A stretch of DNA of 64,000 bases, from the NCBI GenBank assembly GCA_965203255.1, contig OZ241882.1:3162001-3226000 (forward strand). Direction: 5' to 3'. Positions within the stretch are counted from its first letter, which is position 1, and each line of letters begins with the position of its first letter. Below, one piece after another: positions 52,267 through 60,855 of the stretch. The notes below the pieces were generated by a model. That model did not search any database. It was not told where the DNA came from and was given only the letters and a program-made list of their open reading frames with translations. This stretch comes from JAPOUP01 sp965203255 (GTDB lineage Bacteria > Pseudomonadota > Alphaproteobacteria > Rhodobacterales > Rhodobacteraceae). Made by a program: the position numbers and the translations under genes.

Positions 52267-54144
52267 ATGTTTCACGTGAAACACCGTCAGTTCGATGTGA
52301 TCGTCATTGGTGGTGGCCACGCCGGAGTGGAGGCCGCACATGCGGCGCACAGGCTTGGGGCGCGAACCGCTTTGGTCACAATAGATCGGGAGAATATCGG
52401 CGTGATGTCCTGCAATCCGGCGATCGGAGGGTTGGGCAAGGGACATCTGGTTCGGGAAATTGACGCACTTGATGGTATCATGGGAATTGCAGCCGATAGG
52501 GCCGGCATCCAGTTCAGATTGCTTAACCGGCGCAAGGGGCCGGCGGTACAGGGACCGAGAGCGCAGGAGGATCGGGCCCTGTACAGCAAAGCCGTTTCGC
52601 GGGCGGTCGCATCGGCAACGAATATCCAGCTGATACTCGGCGAGGTGGTCGATCTTTCGGTCAGCGGGGAAAGAATCGATGGTGTCATACTTGATGACGG
52701 CACGGAGCTCCGCGCACCAGCTGTCGTACTTTCGGCTGGAACCTTCTTGCGTGGCGTAATCCATATCGGAGAGGTTCGTCGCCAGGGTGGACGTTGGGGC
52801 GACCGACCCTCTGTGCGGCTCGGAGAACGCCTGGAATCATTTGGCCTGAACGTCGGGCGCCTCAAGACCGGAACACCGCCGCGGCTGGACCGCCGAACCA
52901 TTGACTGGTCGCGGGTCGAAATGCAGCCTGGCGACGACGAACCCGCTTTGTTTTCATTTATGTCCCGACGGCCGATAGCCCGCCAGATCCCATGCGGCAT
53001 TACCCATACCAATAGGAGTACCCATGAGATCATTCGAACGAATCTTGATCGATCAGCCATGTATGGTGGCCACATAGAAGCGGCTGGCCCAAGATATTGC
53101 CCGTCGGTCGAGGACAAAGTGGTCCGGTTTCCGGAAAAGGAGTCCCATCAGATCTTTCTCGAGCCGGAGGGCCTCGACAGCAAGGTCATCTACCCGAACG
53201 GAATTTCCACCTCGCTACCTGCAGAGGTGCAGGAGAACTACGTCAGATCGATCCGCGGTCTGGAGCGAGCCCGTATTCTGCAGCCTGGGTACGCGATCGA
53301 ATACGATTATATGGATCCGAGATCCCTCAAGCCGACGCTGGAGTTGGGGGGCGTGCGGGGATTGTTTCTTGCAGGCCAGGTCAATGGCACCACCGGCTAT
53401 GAGGAAGCGGCCGCCCAGGGCCTTGTTGCCGGCCTCAATGCGGTACGCACGGCCTGGGATCTTGAACCAATCCTGTTTTCCCGCATGACGTCCTATATTG
53501 GCGTCCTGATCGATGACCTCATCACCCAGGGCGTCAGCGAACCATATCGAATGTTCACCTCCCGGGCGGAGTATCGGCTGTCACTTCGTGCTGACAACGC
53601 AGACCAGCGACTGACGCCGATTGGAGACTCCATTGGCTGCGTTGGCACCAAGCGGTTCGATACATTCCGGGTCAAGATGGACCGTATCGAACGCTGCAAG
53701 GATGCACTCTCCATACGGGCCTATTCGCCTAAGGAACTTTCCGACGCCGGCTTCAAGGTTCGGGAAGATGGAAAGCGGCGAACGGGAATGGATCTGCTTG
53801 CGTTCCCGGACGTGTCCTATGGCGACCTCGTTGCCCTTAATCCCGATCTCGAGCAATTCGAACAGCCGGTTCGGCAGCAGGTCGAACGCGATGCACTCTA
53901 CTCCAGCTACATTGATCGGCAGAAACAGGAGATAGCGTCGCTCTCAAGGGACGAAGCCCTGGAGATTCCCGCTGGCTTCGATTTTGACGGCATTTCCGGC
54001 ATTTCGAACGAGATAAAAGAGAAACTGCGCCGTATTCAGCCAGTGTCGCTTGGACAGGCTTCCCGAATCGAGGGCATAACACCAGCAGCGCTGACTCTTT
54101 TGCTGGCACGGATTCGTCACGCCAATCGACGGAAGTCGGCTTGA
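52267..54144 (+). CDS. mnmG: tRNA uridine-5-carboxymethylaminomethyl synthase MnmG
   Basis: 625 residues from MFHVKHRQFDVIVIGGGHAG; GAAGGA precedes the ATG. An in-frame start at 52180 lies inside mnmE and is rejected. FAD is bound by VIGGGHAGVEAAHAAHRLGA. Other landmarks are SCNPAIGGLGKGHLVREIDA, GRLKTGTPPRLDRRTIDW and LFLAGQVNGTTGYEEAAAQG. The C-terminus binds MnmE and tRNA. Codons 1-6 (MFHVKH) are encoded by a parS site, so this N-terminus is dictated by DNA function. Confidence 0.97.
   Translation: MFHVKHRQFDVIVIGGGHAGVEAAHAAHRLGARTALVTIDRENIGVMSCNPAIGGLGKGHLVREIDALDGIMGIAADRAGIQFRLLNRRKGPAVQGPRAQEDRALYSKAVSRAVASATNIQLILGEVVDLSVSGERIDGVILDDGTELRAPAVVLSAGTFLRGVIHIGEVRRQGGRWGDRPSVRLGERLESFGLNVGRLKTGTPPRLDRRTIDWSRVEMQPGDDEPALFSFMSRRPIARQIPCGITHTNRSTHEIIRTNLDRSAMYGGHIEAAGPRYCPSVEDKVVRFPEKESHQIFLEPEGLDSKVIYPNGISTSLPAEVQENYVRSIRGLERARILQPGYAIEYDYMDPRSLKPTLELGGVRGLFLAGQVNGTTGYEEAAAQGLVAGLNAVRTAWDLEPILFSRMTSYIGVLIDDLITQGVSEPYRMFTSRAEYRLSLRADNADQRLTPIGDSIGCVGTKRFDTFRVKMDRIERCKDALSIRAYSPKELSDAGFKVREDGKRRTGMDLLAFPDVSYGDLVALNPDLEQFEQPVRQQVERDALYSSYIDRQKQEIASLSRDEALEIPAGFDFDGISGISNEIKEKLRRIQPVSLGQASRIEGITPAALTLLLARIRHANRRKSA
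52268..52283. promoter_or_regulatory. parS: parS centromere site 1 (inside mnmG start)
   Basis: TGTTTCACGTGAAACA is the exact palindromic ParB-binding consensus. It begins one base into the mnmG start codon. ParB, encoded 3.3 kb downstream, loads here and spreads, and ParA then moves the origin region. Origin-proximal parS sites inside gidAB (mnmG-rsmG) are known in alphaproteobacteria. Confidence 0.95.
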
Positions 54145-54773
54145 AAACTCCTGCAGGAATGGAGGAATTTCGGAAGCGGTTCAATGTTTCACGTGAAACA
54201 ATGGAACGGCTACGCCTTTACGAAGAACTCGTAACGAAATGGAATCCAGCGATAAATCTGGTTTCTGCGTCGACTCTTCCAACGATATGGTACCGTCATT
54301 TCACCGATTCCGCCCAAGCATACTTTCTTGTGAAGCCTATTGCTGGGCGCTGGGTTGATCTCGGCTCCGGCGGCGGATTTCCGGGCGCCGTCGCTGCGGT
54401 CCTGGCTGCGGAGTTCTCTCCGCAGATATCGGTAACCTGTATCGACAGCGATATCCGGAAGTGCGAATTCCTACGTATCCTGTCCCGAAGCCTGGAAATT
54501 CCGATCATGGTACATTCACGGAGAATCGAGGACTTGCCGCCGCAGAATGCTGCGACCGTGTCCGCTCGGGCGGTGGCGCCCCTGCCTCGGCTTCTGGAGT
54601 TGGTTCATCGGCATCTCTCAAGCGACGGGACCGCGATACTGCACAAGGGCGCACACGCTCCTGCGGAAATCACGGCGGCACTTGAAATCTGGCGCTTCAG
54701 GGTCGAGAAGCACCAGAGCCTTTCAAACCCGGAGTCCGTGATTCTTCGGATAGGAGAACTCACCATTGCTTGA
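54141..54773 (+). CDS. rsmG: 16S rRNA (guanine-N7) methyltransferase RsmG
   Basis: 210 residues. It methylates G527 of 16S rRNA. The start is uncertain: a TTG at 54141 overlaps the mnmG stop, with GGAAG 5 nt upstream, and an ATG at 54159 is the alternative. The SAM site is GRWVDLGSGGGFPGAVAAVL, with ISVTCIDSDIRKCEFLRIL and VSARAVAPLPRLLELVHRHL. The N-terminal FNVSRETMERLRLYEELVTK includes a segment encoded by the second parS. The 3' end overlaps parA by 8 bases. Confidence 0.95.
   Translation: MKTPAGMEEFRKRFNVSRETMERLRLYEELVTKWNPAINLVSASTLPTIWYRHFTDSAQAYFLVKPIAGRWVDLGSGGGFPGAVAAVLAAEFSPQISVTCIDSDIRKCEFLRILSRSLEIPIMVHSRRIEDLPPQNAATVSARAVAPLPRLLELVHRHLSSDGTAILHKGAHAPAEITAALEIWRFRVEKHQSLSNPESVILRIGELTIA
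54185..54200. promoter_or_regulatory. parS: parS centromere site 2 (inside rsmG)
   Basis: The same exact 16-bp palindrome as site 1, 1917 bases away. It encodes part of FNVSRETM in rsmG. Two identical sites this close to parAB, both in coding sequence, make a strong ParB loading zone. Confidence 0.95.
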
Positions 54774-55587
54774 GCGGCCATCGGCGCGACCCAGGATCAT
54801 TGCGCTCGCCAACCAAAAGGGTGGCGTTGGTAAGACAACGACTGCCATCAATCTTGGTGCGGCGCTGGCCAACGCAGGCTACAGGGTCCTATTGGTCGAC
54901 ATCGATCCGCAGGGAAACGCCTCCACTGGCCTTGGGCTATATTCCAGGGACCGTAACCGCACCAGTTACGAATTGCTGATGGATGGCATTGCGGTCCAGG
55001 ATGCCATGCACAATACGAAGGTTGACCGACTCTCCATCGTTCCATCTTCGGCTGACCTAAGTTCAGCTGATCTTGCCCTTGGTTCAAGCAGGCGTCGAAG
55101 TGTCCTCCTCCGCCGTGCGCTGCGGCGACCTGAGATGGACCAAACCGGGCTTGACTTCATTCTGATCGACTGTCCTCCGTCCCTAGGTCTTTTGACCGTG
55201 AACGGACTTGTCGCCGCCGATTCGGTACTTGTTCCCCTGCAATCCGAATTCTATGCGTTGGAGGGTCTGTCGCAGCTCCTGCTCACTGTTCGGGAAATTC
55301 GAAGCGCTGCCAACCCGGACCTACGGATCGAAGGCGTGGTGATGACGATGTCTGACAGGCGAAACCGGCTATCGCGGCAGGTGGAGGCGGACGCTCGCGA
55401 GAATCTCGGCGAACTCGTGTTCCAGACCGTGATTCCCAGGAACGTCCGCCTCAGCGAAGCACCTTCACACGCCATGCCAGTTCTGGAATATGATCCGGAC
55501 TCGAAAGGCAGCAAAGCCTATAGGACACTGGCATCGGAACTGACGATGCGGAATCAAAGACCTATGCAGAGGGGAAGTCATGGCTGA
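54766..55587 (+). CDS. parA: Chromosome partitioning ATPase ParA
   Basis: 273 residues, starting at a TTG (54766) with GGAG 9 nt upstream and overlapping rsmG by 8 bases. It is a Walker-type ATPase that moves ParB-parS complexes over the nucleoid. The deviant Walker A is ALANQKGGVGKTTTAINLGA, with LVDIDPQGNASTGLG, then FILIDCPPSLGLLTVNGL (Walker B) and PLQSEFYALEGLSQLL. Its short N-terminus is typical of chromosomal ParA/Soj. It overlaps parB by 8 bases. Confidence 0.97.
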   Translation: MLERPSARPRIIALANQKGGVGKTTTAINLGAALANAGYRVLLVDIDPQGNASTGLGLYSRDRNRTSYELLMDGIAVQDAMHNTKVDRLSIVPSSADLSSADLALGSSRRRSVLLRRALRRPEMDQTGLDFILIDCPPSLGLLTVNGLVAADSVLVPLQSEFYALEGLSQLLLTVREIRSAANPDLRIEGVVMTMSDRRNRLSRQVEADARENLGELVFQTVIPRNVRLSEAPSHAMPVLEYDPDSKGSKAYRTLASELTMRNQRPMQRGSHG

Positions 55588-56467
55588 AAGAAAAGCAGGA
55601 CTGAGAGGACTCAACCCAGACCGTGGACTGAGGGCGTTGATCGCTGATACAGGCCCGCAGGATTCCTTTCGCCAACCGTCCGAAGCTCAGGTGATTCCCA
55701 TCGATAGACTGGCACCGAATCCGAACCAGCCCCGAAAGAACTTCGATCAGGCCGAGATCGAGGAACTTGCGAACTCAATCCGGGAAAAGGGTGTCGTCCA
55801 GCCTCTCATTGTCCGGCCAGATCCGAAAAACCCGGATATGTACCAGATTGTCGCCGGCGAGCGCCGCTGGCGCGCCGCGCAGGTCGCCCAACTCCACCGG
55901 ATTCCCGTGTTGATGCGCAGGTACAGCGATGTTGAGACGCTGGAAATCGGCATGATCGAAAACGTCCACCGCTCCGCGTTGAATCCAATCGAGGAAGCAG
56001 GTGGTTATCTGCAACTCATTGATGAATATGGATTTACTCAGGATATGGCCGCGGCTGCACTCAGTAGAAGCCGCAGTCATGTCGCCAACATGCTACGGCT
56101 GCTCAGTTTACCTGCTTTCGTAAAGGACCTCGTGCTCAAGGGCGATCTGTCAGCGGGTCACGCCCGTGCATTGATCACGGCAAGCGATCCTGAAGCTCTG
56201 GCCAGAAGGGTGCTCGGCAAGGGACTGTCGGTTCGCCAAACCGAGGAACTTGTCAAGAGGGCCAAGGGAGGACAGTCTTCAGGAGAACGGAAGCCAGCCG
56301 CGAAGGATTCCGATACAATCGGATTGGAAGGTGATCTATCGGCCGCGTTGAGCATGAAGGTCACGATCACGCACCGGAAAGGCGGTGATGCTGGAACAGT
56401 CACGGTGGCATACCGGACTTTGGAGGATCTTGACCGTCTGTGTTCCCTGCTCTCGGCGATTCGCTAG
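55580..56467 (+). CDS. parB: Chromosome partitioning protein ParB
   Basis: 295 residues. It is a CTP-dependent DNA clamp that loads at parS. The ParA-contact N-terminus GLRGLNPDRGLRALI is followed by VIPIDRLAPNPNQPRKNFDQ, the CTP-binding box GERRWRAAQVAQ, and IENVHRSALNPIEEAGGYLQ (His where Gln is usual in ENVQR). The helix-turn-helix is MAAAALSRSRSHVANMLRLL. The C-terminal dimer domain ends VAYRTLEDLDRLCSLL. Its sites are the two parS at 52268 and 54185. Confidence 0.97.
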   Translation: MAERKAGLRGLNPDRGLRALIADTGPQDSFRQPSEAQVIPIDRLAPNPNQPRKNFDQAEIEELANSIREKGVVQPLIVRPDPKNPDMYQIVAGERRWRAAQVAQLHRIPVLMRRYSDVETLEIGMIENVHRSALNPIEEAGGYLQLIDEYGFTQDMAAAALSRSRSHVANMLRLLSLPAFVKDLVLKGDLSAGHARALITASDPEALARRVLGKGLSVRQTEELVKRAKGGQSSGERKPAAKDSDTIGLEGDLSAALSMKVTITHRKGGDAGTVTVAYRTLEDLDRLCSLLSAIR

Positions 56468-56473
56468 AGACGT

Positions 56474-57661
56474 TCAGACCTGACTTTCAAGCAATGCGGA
56501 TAGAACGGAGTTGAGAACCCGTCGACCGATCGGGGTCGCTCGCAGTCTGCCTTTGCTGTAGCGAAGAAATCCCTCACGGATTAACATTTTGATATTGCTG
56601 TTAAAATGTTCCAGATTTCTCAATCTGTCGAGATCAATACCTTCTTCGATTCTAAGCCCCATCATTAGAGCTTCCATGTCTGCCTCCCGGTCAGTCAATG
56701 GATTGAAAATCCATTCCCCTGTATTTCCATCCTCAACCCGCTCAAGCCAGGTCACTGGCGACAGAGGTGTGGCTGTCGCCAGTCTCGTTCCACCAAGCGT
56801 AAGTCGGCCATGAGCGCCGGGGCCGATGCCCGCGTAGTCTCCCGACCTCCAGTAGATGAGATTGTGGCGAGATTCAGTGTTGGGTCGGGCGTGGTTGGAA
56901 ATCTCGTAGGCTCGAAGTCCGGCGGCACCGCATAGTTCCTGCGTTGCGATGAAAAAATCCGCGGAAAGATCCTCATCCGGCAATCCCTGCAGATTGCCGT
57001 GTGCCAGCCTTTCACCAAAGGCCGTTCCCGGCTCGACCGTCAATTGATAGGTTGAAAGATGATCGGGCTCCAACGCCAACGCCATCCGCAATTCGGATTT
57101 CCAATCCTCCACCGTCTGGTGCTGACGCCCGTAGATCAGGTCAAAGCTCACGCGTTCAAAGATATCACCTGCCATGGCGACAGCGTTCAGAGCGTCCGCA
57201 GCGCTATGCAATCGACCCAGCGCCCTGAGATCATCATCAACGAGAGCCTGAACTCCGATGGAAACGCGATTGACTCCTGAATCGCGGTAACCGGTGAATC
57301 GGTCGGCTTCCGCGGATGTCGGATTTGCTTCCAGGGTCACTTTCAGGTCGTTTGCCGTGGTCCAGGTCATCCTGACCGCGTCCATGACAGCGTCCACCAC
57401 GGAGATGTCCATGAGGCTAGGCGTACCTCCACCAAAATATAGGGAGCTCAGAATCCGGTCACCTGTCCTGTGTCCAATTCGCTTGATTTCAGCCACATAC
57501 GCTCGCCTCCAGCGATCATGGTCGATCCTTGCGGAAACATGGGAATTGAAGTCACAATAGGGACATTTTGCGGCACAGAATGGCCAATGAATGTAAAGAC
57601 CGAACCCGGCTGTCTGCCAGTTCTCAGGCAATGCAGCCAGCAACCAGCTTGTTGAAGGCAT
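56474..57661 (-). CDS. hemW: Radical SAM heme chaperone HemW
   Basis: 395 residues of the HemN-like family. It carries the radical SAM cysteines in IHWPFCAAKCPYCDFNSH, preceded by GFGLY. Others are SLYFGGGTPSLMD, VTLEANPTSAEADRF, RVSIGVQALVDDDLRALGR and RVSFDLIYGRQHQTVEDWKS. HemW homologues insert heme rather than oxidise coproporphyrinogen. The ATG at 57661 overlaps rdgB by 38 bases; a downstream TTG is a possible alternative. Confidence 0.93.
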   Translation of the reverse strand: MPSTSWLLAALPENWQTAGFGLYIHWPFCAAKCPYCDFNSHVSARIDHDRWRRAYVAEIKRIGHRTGDRILSSLYFGGGTPSLMDISVVDAVMDAVRMTWTTANDLKVTLEANPTSAEADRFTGYRDSGVNRVSIGVQALVDDDLRALGRLHSAADALNAVAMAGDIFERVSFDLIYGRQHQTVEDWKSELRMALALEPDHLSTYQLTVEPGTAFGERLAHGNLQGLPDEDLSADFFIATQELCGAAGLRAYEISNHARPNTESRHNLIYWRSGDYAGIGPGAHGRLTLGGTRLATATPLSPVTWLERVEDGNTGEWIFNPLTDREADMEALMMGLRIEEGIDLDRLRNLEHFNSNIKMLIREGFLRYSKGRLRATPIGRRVLNSVLSALLESQV

Positions 57662-58232
57662 CCGCCCGGTGGCTCATGGAGTGCTTCCTTTGCGGATTCA
57701 TCTCGCCAAAGGTCTCGGATTCACCATCAGGTACAAACACTGGATCGAAACCGAATCCAAAATCGCCGCGCATGGGCCAGACAACCTGGCCTCCGACGAT
57801 ACCTTCAAATACCTCATCATGGCCGTCCGGCCAGGCCAGGCACAGGACGCATCGGAACTGAGCCGTTCGCGGATGTGGCGCGCGACGCTCCTCAAGCAGT
57901 CGATGGACCCGCTCCATCGCTTGCCTGAAGTCGCGACCGTTGCAGGTATCGGCCCAATCGGCCGTATGGACCCCAGGAGCGCCCTCCAATGCATCGACCG
58001 TAATGCCGCTGTCGTCCGACAGTGCAGGAAGCTGGCAGCCTCGGGCCGCGAATTGCGCCTTTATGCGGGCGTTTCCAACGAAGCTGGATTCGGTTTCCGC
58101 CGGTTCAGCCAAACCGAATTCACCAGCTGAACGGACAGCAATGCCAAACGGATCCAGAAGAACCCGGAACTCGCGGAGCTTTCCCTCATTATGTGAGGCA
58201 ATGACCAGCGTGTTGCCATCGAGCCTACGCAT
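57624..58232 (-). CDS. rdgB: Non-canonical purine NTP pyrophosphatase RdgB
   Basis: 202 residues from MRRLDGNTLVIASHNEGKLR. It hydrolyses dITP, XTP and related nucleotides to keep them out of DNA. Landmarks are IASHNEGKLREF, ETESSFVGNARIKAQFAARG, LSDDSGITVDALEGAPGVHT, GFGFDPVFVPDGESETFGEM and HRADAFNKL. The rph stop is one base upstream of the start, so rph-rdgB-hemW forms one operon. Confidence 0.95.
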   Translation of the reverse strand: MRRLDGNTLVIASHNEGKLREFRVLLDPFGIAVRSAGEFGLAEPAETESSFVGNARIKAQFAARGCQLPALSDDSGITVDALEGAPGVHTADWADTCNGRDFRQAMERVHRLLEERRAPHPRTAQFRCVLCLAWPDGHDEVFEGIVGGQVVWPMRGDFGFGFDPVFVPDGESETFGEMNPQRKHSMSHRADAFNKLVAGCIA

Positions 58233-58233
58233 G

Positions 58234-58944
58234 TCAGGCGAGGGCGGAATTCTGCGCCGCGACAAGTTCCGCAATTCCCTTTGTGGCGAGGTTCGAAAGC
58301 GATGACATTTCGCTGGGCGAAAATATCGATCTCTCCGCCGTTATCTGGACCTCGATGAGTTGTCCTCCGCCGGTCATGACGAAATTTCCATCAACGCCGG
58401 CTTCGCTGTCTTCAGCATAGTCCAGATCAAGGACCGGCTGGCCACCGTAGAGTCCGACACTCACGGCGACGATCTGGTCGGTCAGTGGATCCATGGCGAT
58501 TTTGCCCGCCTTGACCAGCTTGTTTACGGCGAGTCTCAGGGCCACCCATGCCCCCGTGACCGCTGCGCATCGGGTGCCCCCGTCCGCCTGGATCACGTCG
58601 CAGTCCAGGGTGACCTGCCGTTCGCCCATTGCAGCGAAGTCGACGCCTGCCCGCAACGAACGTCCGATCAACCGTTGGATTTCCTGTGTACGTCCGCTTT
58701 GCCCAACCTTGGCTTCACGGCGGGTTCGGGTGTTGGTGGCTCGCGGGAGCATTCCATATTCGGCGGTTACCCATCCCAATCCGGTGTTTCTCCGGAACTG
58801 GGGTACCCGCTCTTCCAGTGTCGCAGTGCAGACCACCCGGGTCGCACCGACAGAAATCATGCACGATCCTTCTGCGTGCTGCGCTACGCCCGGTTCGATC
58901 ACGATCAGGCGCATTTCGTCCAGTTTTCTGCCAGAGGGTCGCAT
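58234..58944 (-). CDS. rph: Ribonuclease PH
   Basis: 236 residues. It is a phosphorolytic 3'-5' exoribonuclease that trims tRNA 3' ends. Conserved segments are MRPSGRKLDEMRLIVIEPGV, GWVTAEYGMLPRATNTRTRR, RTQEIQRLIGRSLRAGVDFA, TLDCDVIQADGGTRCAAVTG and DLDYAEDSEAGVDGNFVMTG. Divergent from hrcA, 98 bases apart, as usual in alphaproteobacteria. Confidence 0.97.
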   Translation of the reverse strand: MRPSGRKLDEMRLIVIEPGVAQHAEGSCMISVGATRVVCTATLEERVPQFRRNTGLGWVTAEYGMLPRATNTRTRREAKVGQSGRTQEIQRLIGRSLRAGVDFAAMGERQVTLDCDVIQADGGTRCAAVTGAWVALRLAVNKLVKAGKIAMDPLTDQIVAVSVGLYGGQPVLDLDYAEDSEAGVDGNFVMTGGGQLIEVQITAERSIFSPSEMSSLSNLATKGIAELVAAQNSALA

Positions 58945-59042
58945 CTCGTGCCTTCCATTCAGGTTTCTGGTGCCTTAACTGTGGGCAGCTTTGGAAAGCA
59001 ACCCCGATTGGCGCCGTCAAGGAACCGCATTCGGAGATTGGC

Positions 59043-60110
59043 ATGGCTGATACATCGCGCATTCTTGCCGAACTGAATGAACGCAGCATTGAGGTGTTCC
59101 GCCGGGTGGTGGAGGGCTATCTGGACCGTGGTGAGCCGGTAGGTTCACGTACCCTCACGCGCAAGATGTCAGAGAATATCTCAGCCGCAACGATCAGGAA
59201 CGTGATGCAGGATCTCGAATTCCTCGGATTGCTTGATTCTCCCCACATATCCGCGGGTCGGGTACCGACGGAACACGGTCTTAGGATGTTTGTTGATGGG
59301 TTGCTGGAAGTGGAGGATCTTGACGATAGCGACCGCCACAAGATCGACGCAACTGTCGCTTCAAGCGATAGCGATGTCAGCGCTATGCTTGACCGGATTG
59401 GATCGGCACTGTCTGCGCTGACCAGTGGAGCCAGCCTTGTTCTTGCGCCTAAACATGAAGCTCCGATCCGACATATAGAATTCGTTTCCCTGGCCTCTGA
59501 CCGTGCCTTGGTCGTGCTTGTCTTCGCCGATGGGCATGTTGAGAATCGCGTCTTCGCCCCTCCTGTTGGCCAGACACCATCCTCGATGAGGGAGGCCGCG
59601 AATTTCCTGAATTCCTTTGCCGCAGGCAAGACTCTCAGCGAGCTGAGAACCAGCTTTGGCAGGGAGATCGAACAACGCAGACTGGATCTGGACCGCTTGG
59701 CCCGGGGGCTGGTCGAACAGGGTCTTGCAATCTGGGAGAACGAAGGCGAGACGCACGAACGCCTGATCGTGCGCGGGAGGTCGAACCTTCTCGCTTCCGA
59801 TGGCCAAAGGGAGAATCTGGAACGAATACGAACACTGTTCGACGATCTTGAGCGCAAGCGCGACATCGCGGATTTTCTCGAACTCGCCGAGGAAGGCGAA
59901 GGCGTGCGGATCTTTATCGGGTCCGAGAACAAGCTTTTTTCGCTTTCCGGTTCCTCTTTGGTGGTGTCTCCCTATATGAACGCCGACCGGAAGATTGTTG
60001 GGGCTGTCGGTGTTATTGGCCCGACACGGTTGAACTACGGACGAATCGTACCGATTGTCGATTACACGGCGCAGCTTGTTGGACGGATGATCGGTGACCG
60101 AAGGCAATGA
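59043..60110 (+). CDS. hrcA: Heat-shock repressor HrcA
   Basis: 355 residues from MADTSRILAELNERSIEVFR; GGAG lies 6 nt before the ATG. HrcA represses heat-shock operons through the CIRCE palindrome and needs GroEL to stay active. The winged helix is GEPVGSRTLTRKMSENISAA, TIRNVMQDLEFLGLLDSPHI and SAGRVPTEHGLRMFVD. The C-terminal domain is GVIGPTRLNYGRIVPIVDYT. No CIRCE element is seen in this window. It lies 8 bases before grpE, forming an operon. Confidence 0.96.
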   Translation: MADTSRILAELNERSIEVFRRVVEGYLDRGEPVGSRTLTRKMSENISAATIRNVMQDLEFLGLLDSPHISAGRVPTEHGLRMFVDGLLEVEDLDDSDRHKIDATVASSDSDVSAMLDRIGSALSALTSGASLVLAPKHEAPIRHIEFVSLASDRALVVLVFADGHVENRVFAPPVGQTPSSMREAANFLNSFAAGKTLSELRTSFGREIEQRRLDLDRLARGLVEQGLAIWENEGETHERLIVRGRSNLLASDGQRENLERIRTLFDDLERKRDIADFLELAEEGEGVRIFIGSENKLFSLSGSSLVVSPYMNADRKIVGAVGVIGPTRLNYGRIVPIVDYTAQLVGRMIGDRRQ

Positions 60111-60118
60111 GGAAGTAG

Positions 60119-60760
60119 ATGAAAGTGGAAGAGATCAAACCAACGATGCCAGAGGTGGACCTGCCCGAGCCACCGGATTCTGGTGATGACCAGATCGATA
60201 TTCTGGAGGCTGGGCTTGAGGAAGGCATAGGGAGCGAAGATGCGCTACAGGATGAGCTGGAAGAGCTTCGTGCCGAACGGGACGATTTGCAGGATCGGGT
60301 AATGCGGGCGCTTGCCGAGGCGGAGAACGTGCGCAAACGAGGCGAGCGGGACCGGAGGGAAGCGGAGAGATACGGTGGTTCCAGACTCGCCCGCGACATT
60401 CTTCCGGTTCATGACAACCTCGCCCGTGCGCTATCATCCGCAACGCTGGAACAGCGGGAAGTGTCTTCGGGCCTGATCGATGGCGTCGGACTTACAATGC
60501 GTGAACTGCTCAATGTGTTCAAGAAACATGGAATCGAACGGGTTGCCCCGGAACATGGAGAAAGATTCAATCCCCAACTTCACCAAGCCATCTTTGAAGC
60601 ACCCGTTCCTGATACAGAGGCCGGAGATATCATCGAGGTCACCGAAGTGGGCTTCACGCTAAACGATCGGCTGCTGCGACCCGCGAAAGTTGGCGTCAGC
60701 TCTACGCCGAGACCGTCGTCGAGTCCTGAAAGCAGGCCAGATTCCGATCCGGAACCGTGA
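60119..60760 (+). CDS. grpE: Nucleotide exchange factor GrpE
   Basis: 213 residues. It releases ADP from DnaK. A long coiled coil is predicted at about residues 40-90 (LQDELEELRAERDDLQDRVM; AEAENVRKRGERDRREAERY). The core has DILPVHDNLARALSSATLEQ, ELLNVFKKHGIERVAPEHGE and FNPQLHQAIFEAPVPDTEAG. The ATG follows GAGGAAG. Second gene of hrcA-grpE. Confidence 0.96.
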   Translation: MKVEEIKPTMPEVDLPEPPDSGDDQIDILEAGLEEGIGSEDALQDELEELRAERDDLQDRVMRALAEAENVRKRGERDRREAERYGGSRLARDILPVHDNLARALSSATLEQREVSSGLIDGVGLTMRELLNVFKKHGIERVAPEHGERFNPQLHQAIFEAPVPDTEAGDIIEVTEVGFTLNDRLLRPAKVGVSSTPRPSSSPESRPDSDPEP

Positions 60761-60855
60761 TTGGATCGAGAGGGTCATGGGCCGCATCGACGGTGGATCC
60801 TTGCGCTTCAGTCAGTGAAGTCCTGCCAGTGACATTGCCATAGGAGGCGCACACC

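Noticed and set aside
58945..59042. CIRCE element upstream of hrcA
   Set aside because: No TTAGCACTC-N9-GAGTGCTAA palindrome occurs in the rph-hrcA gap.
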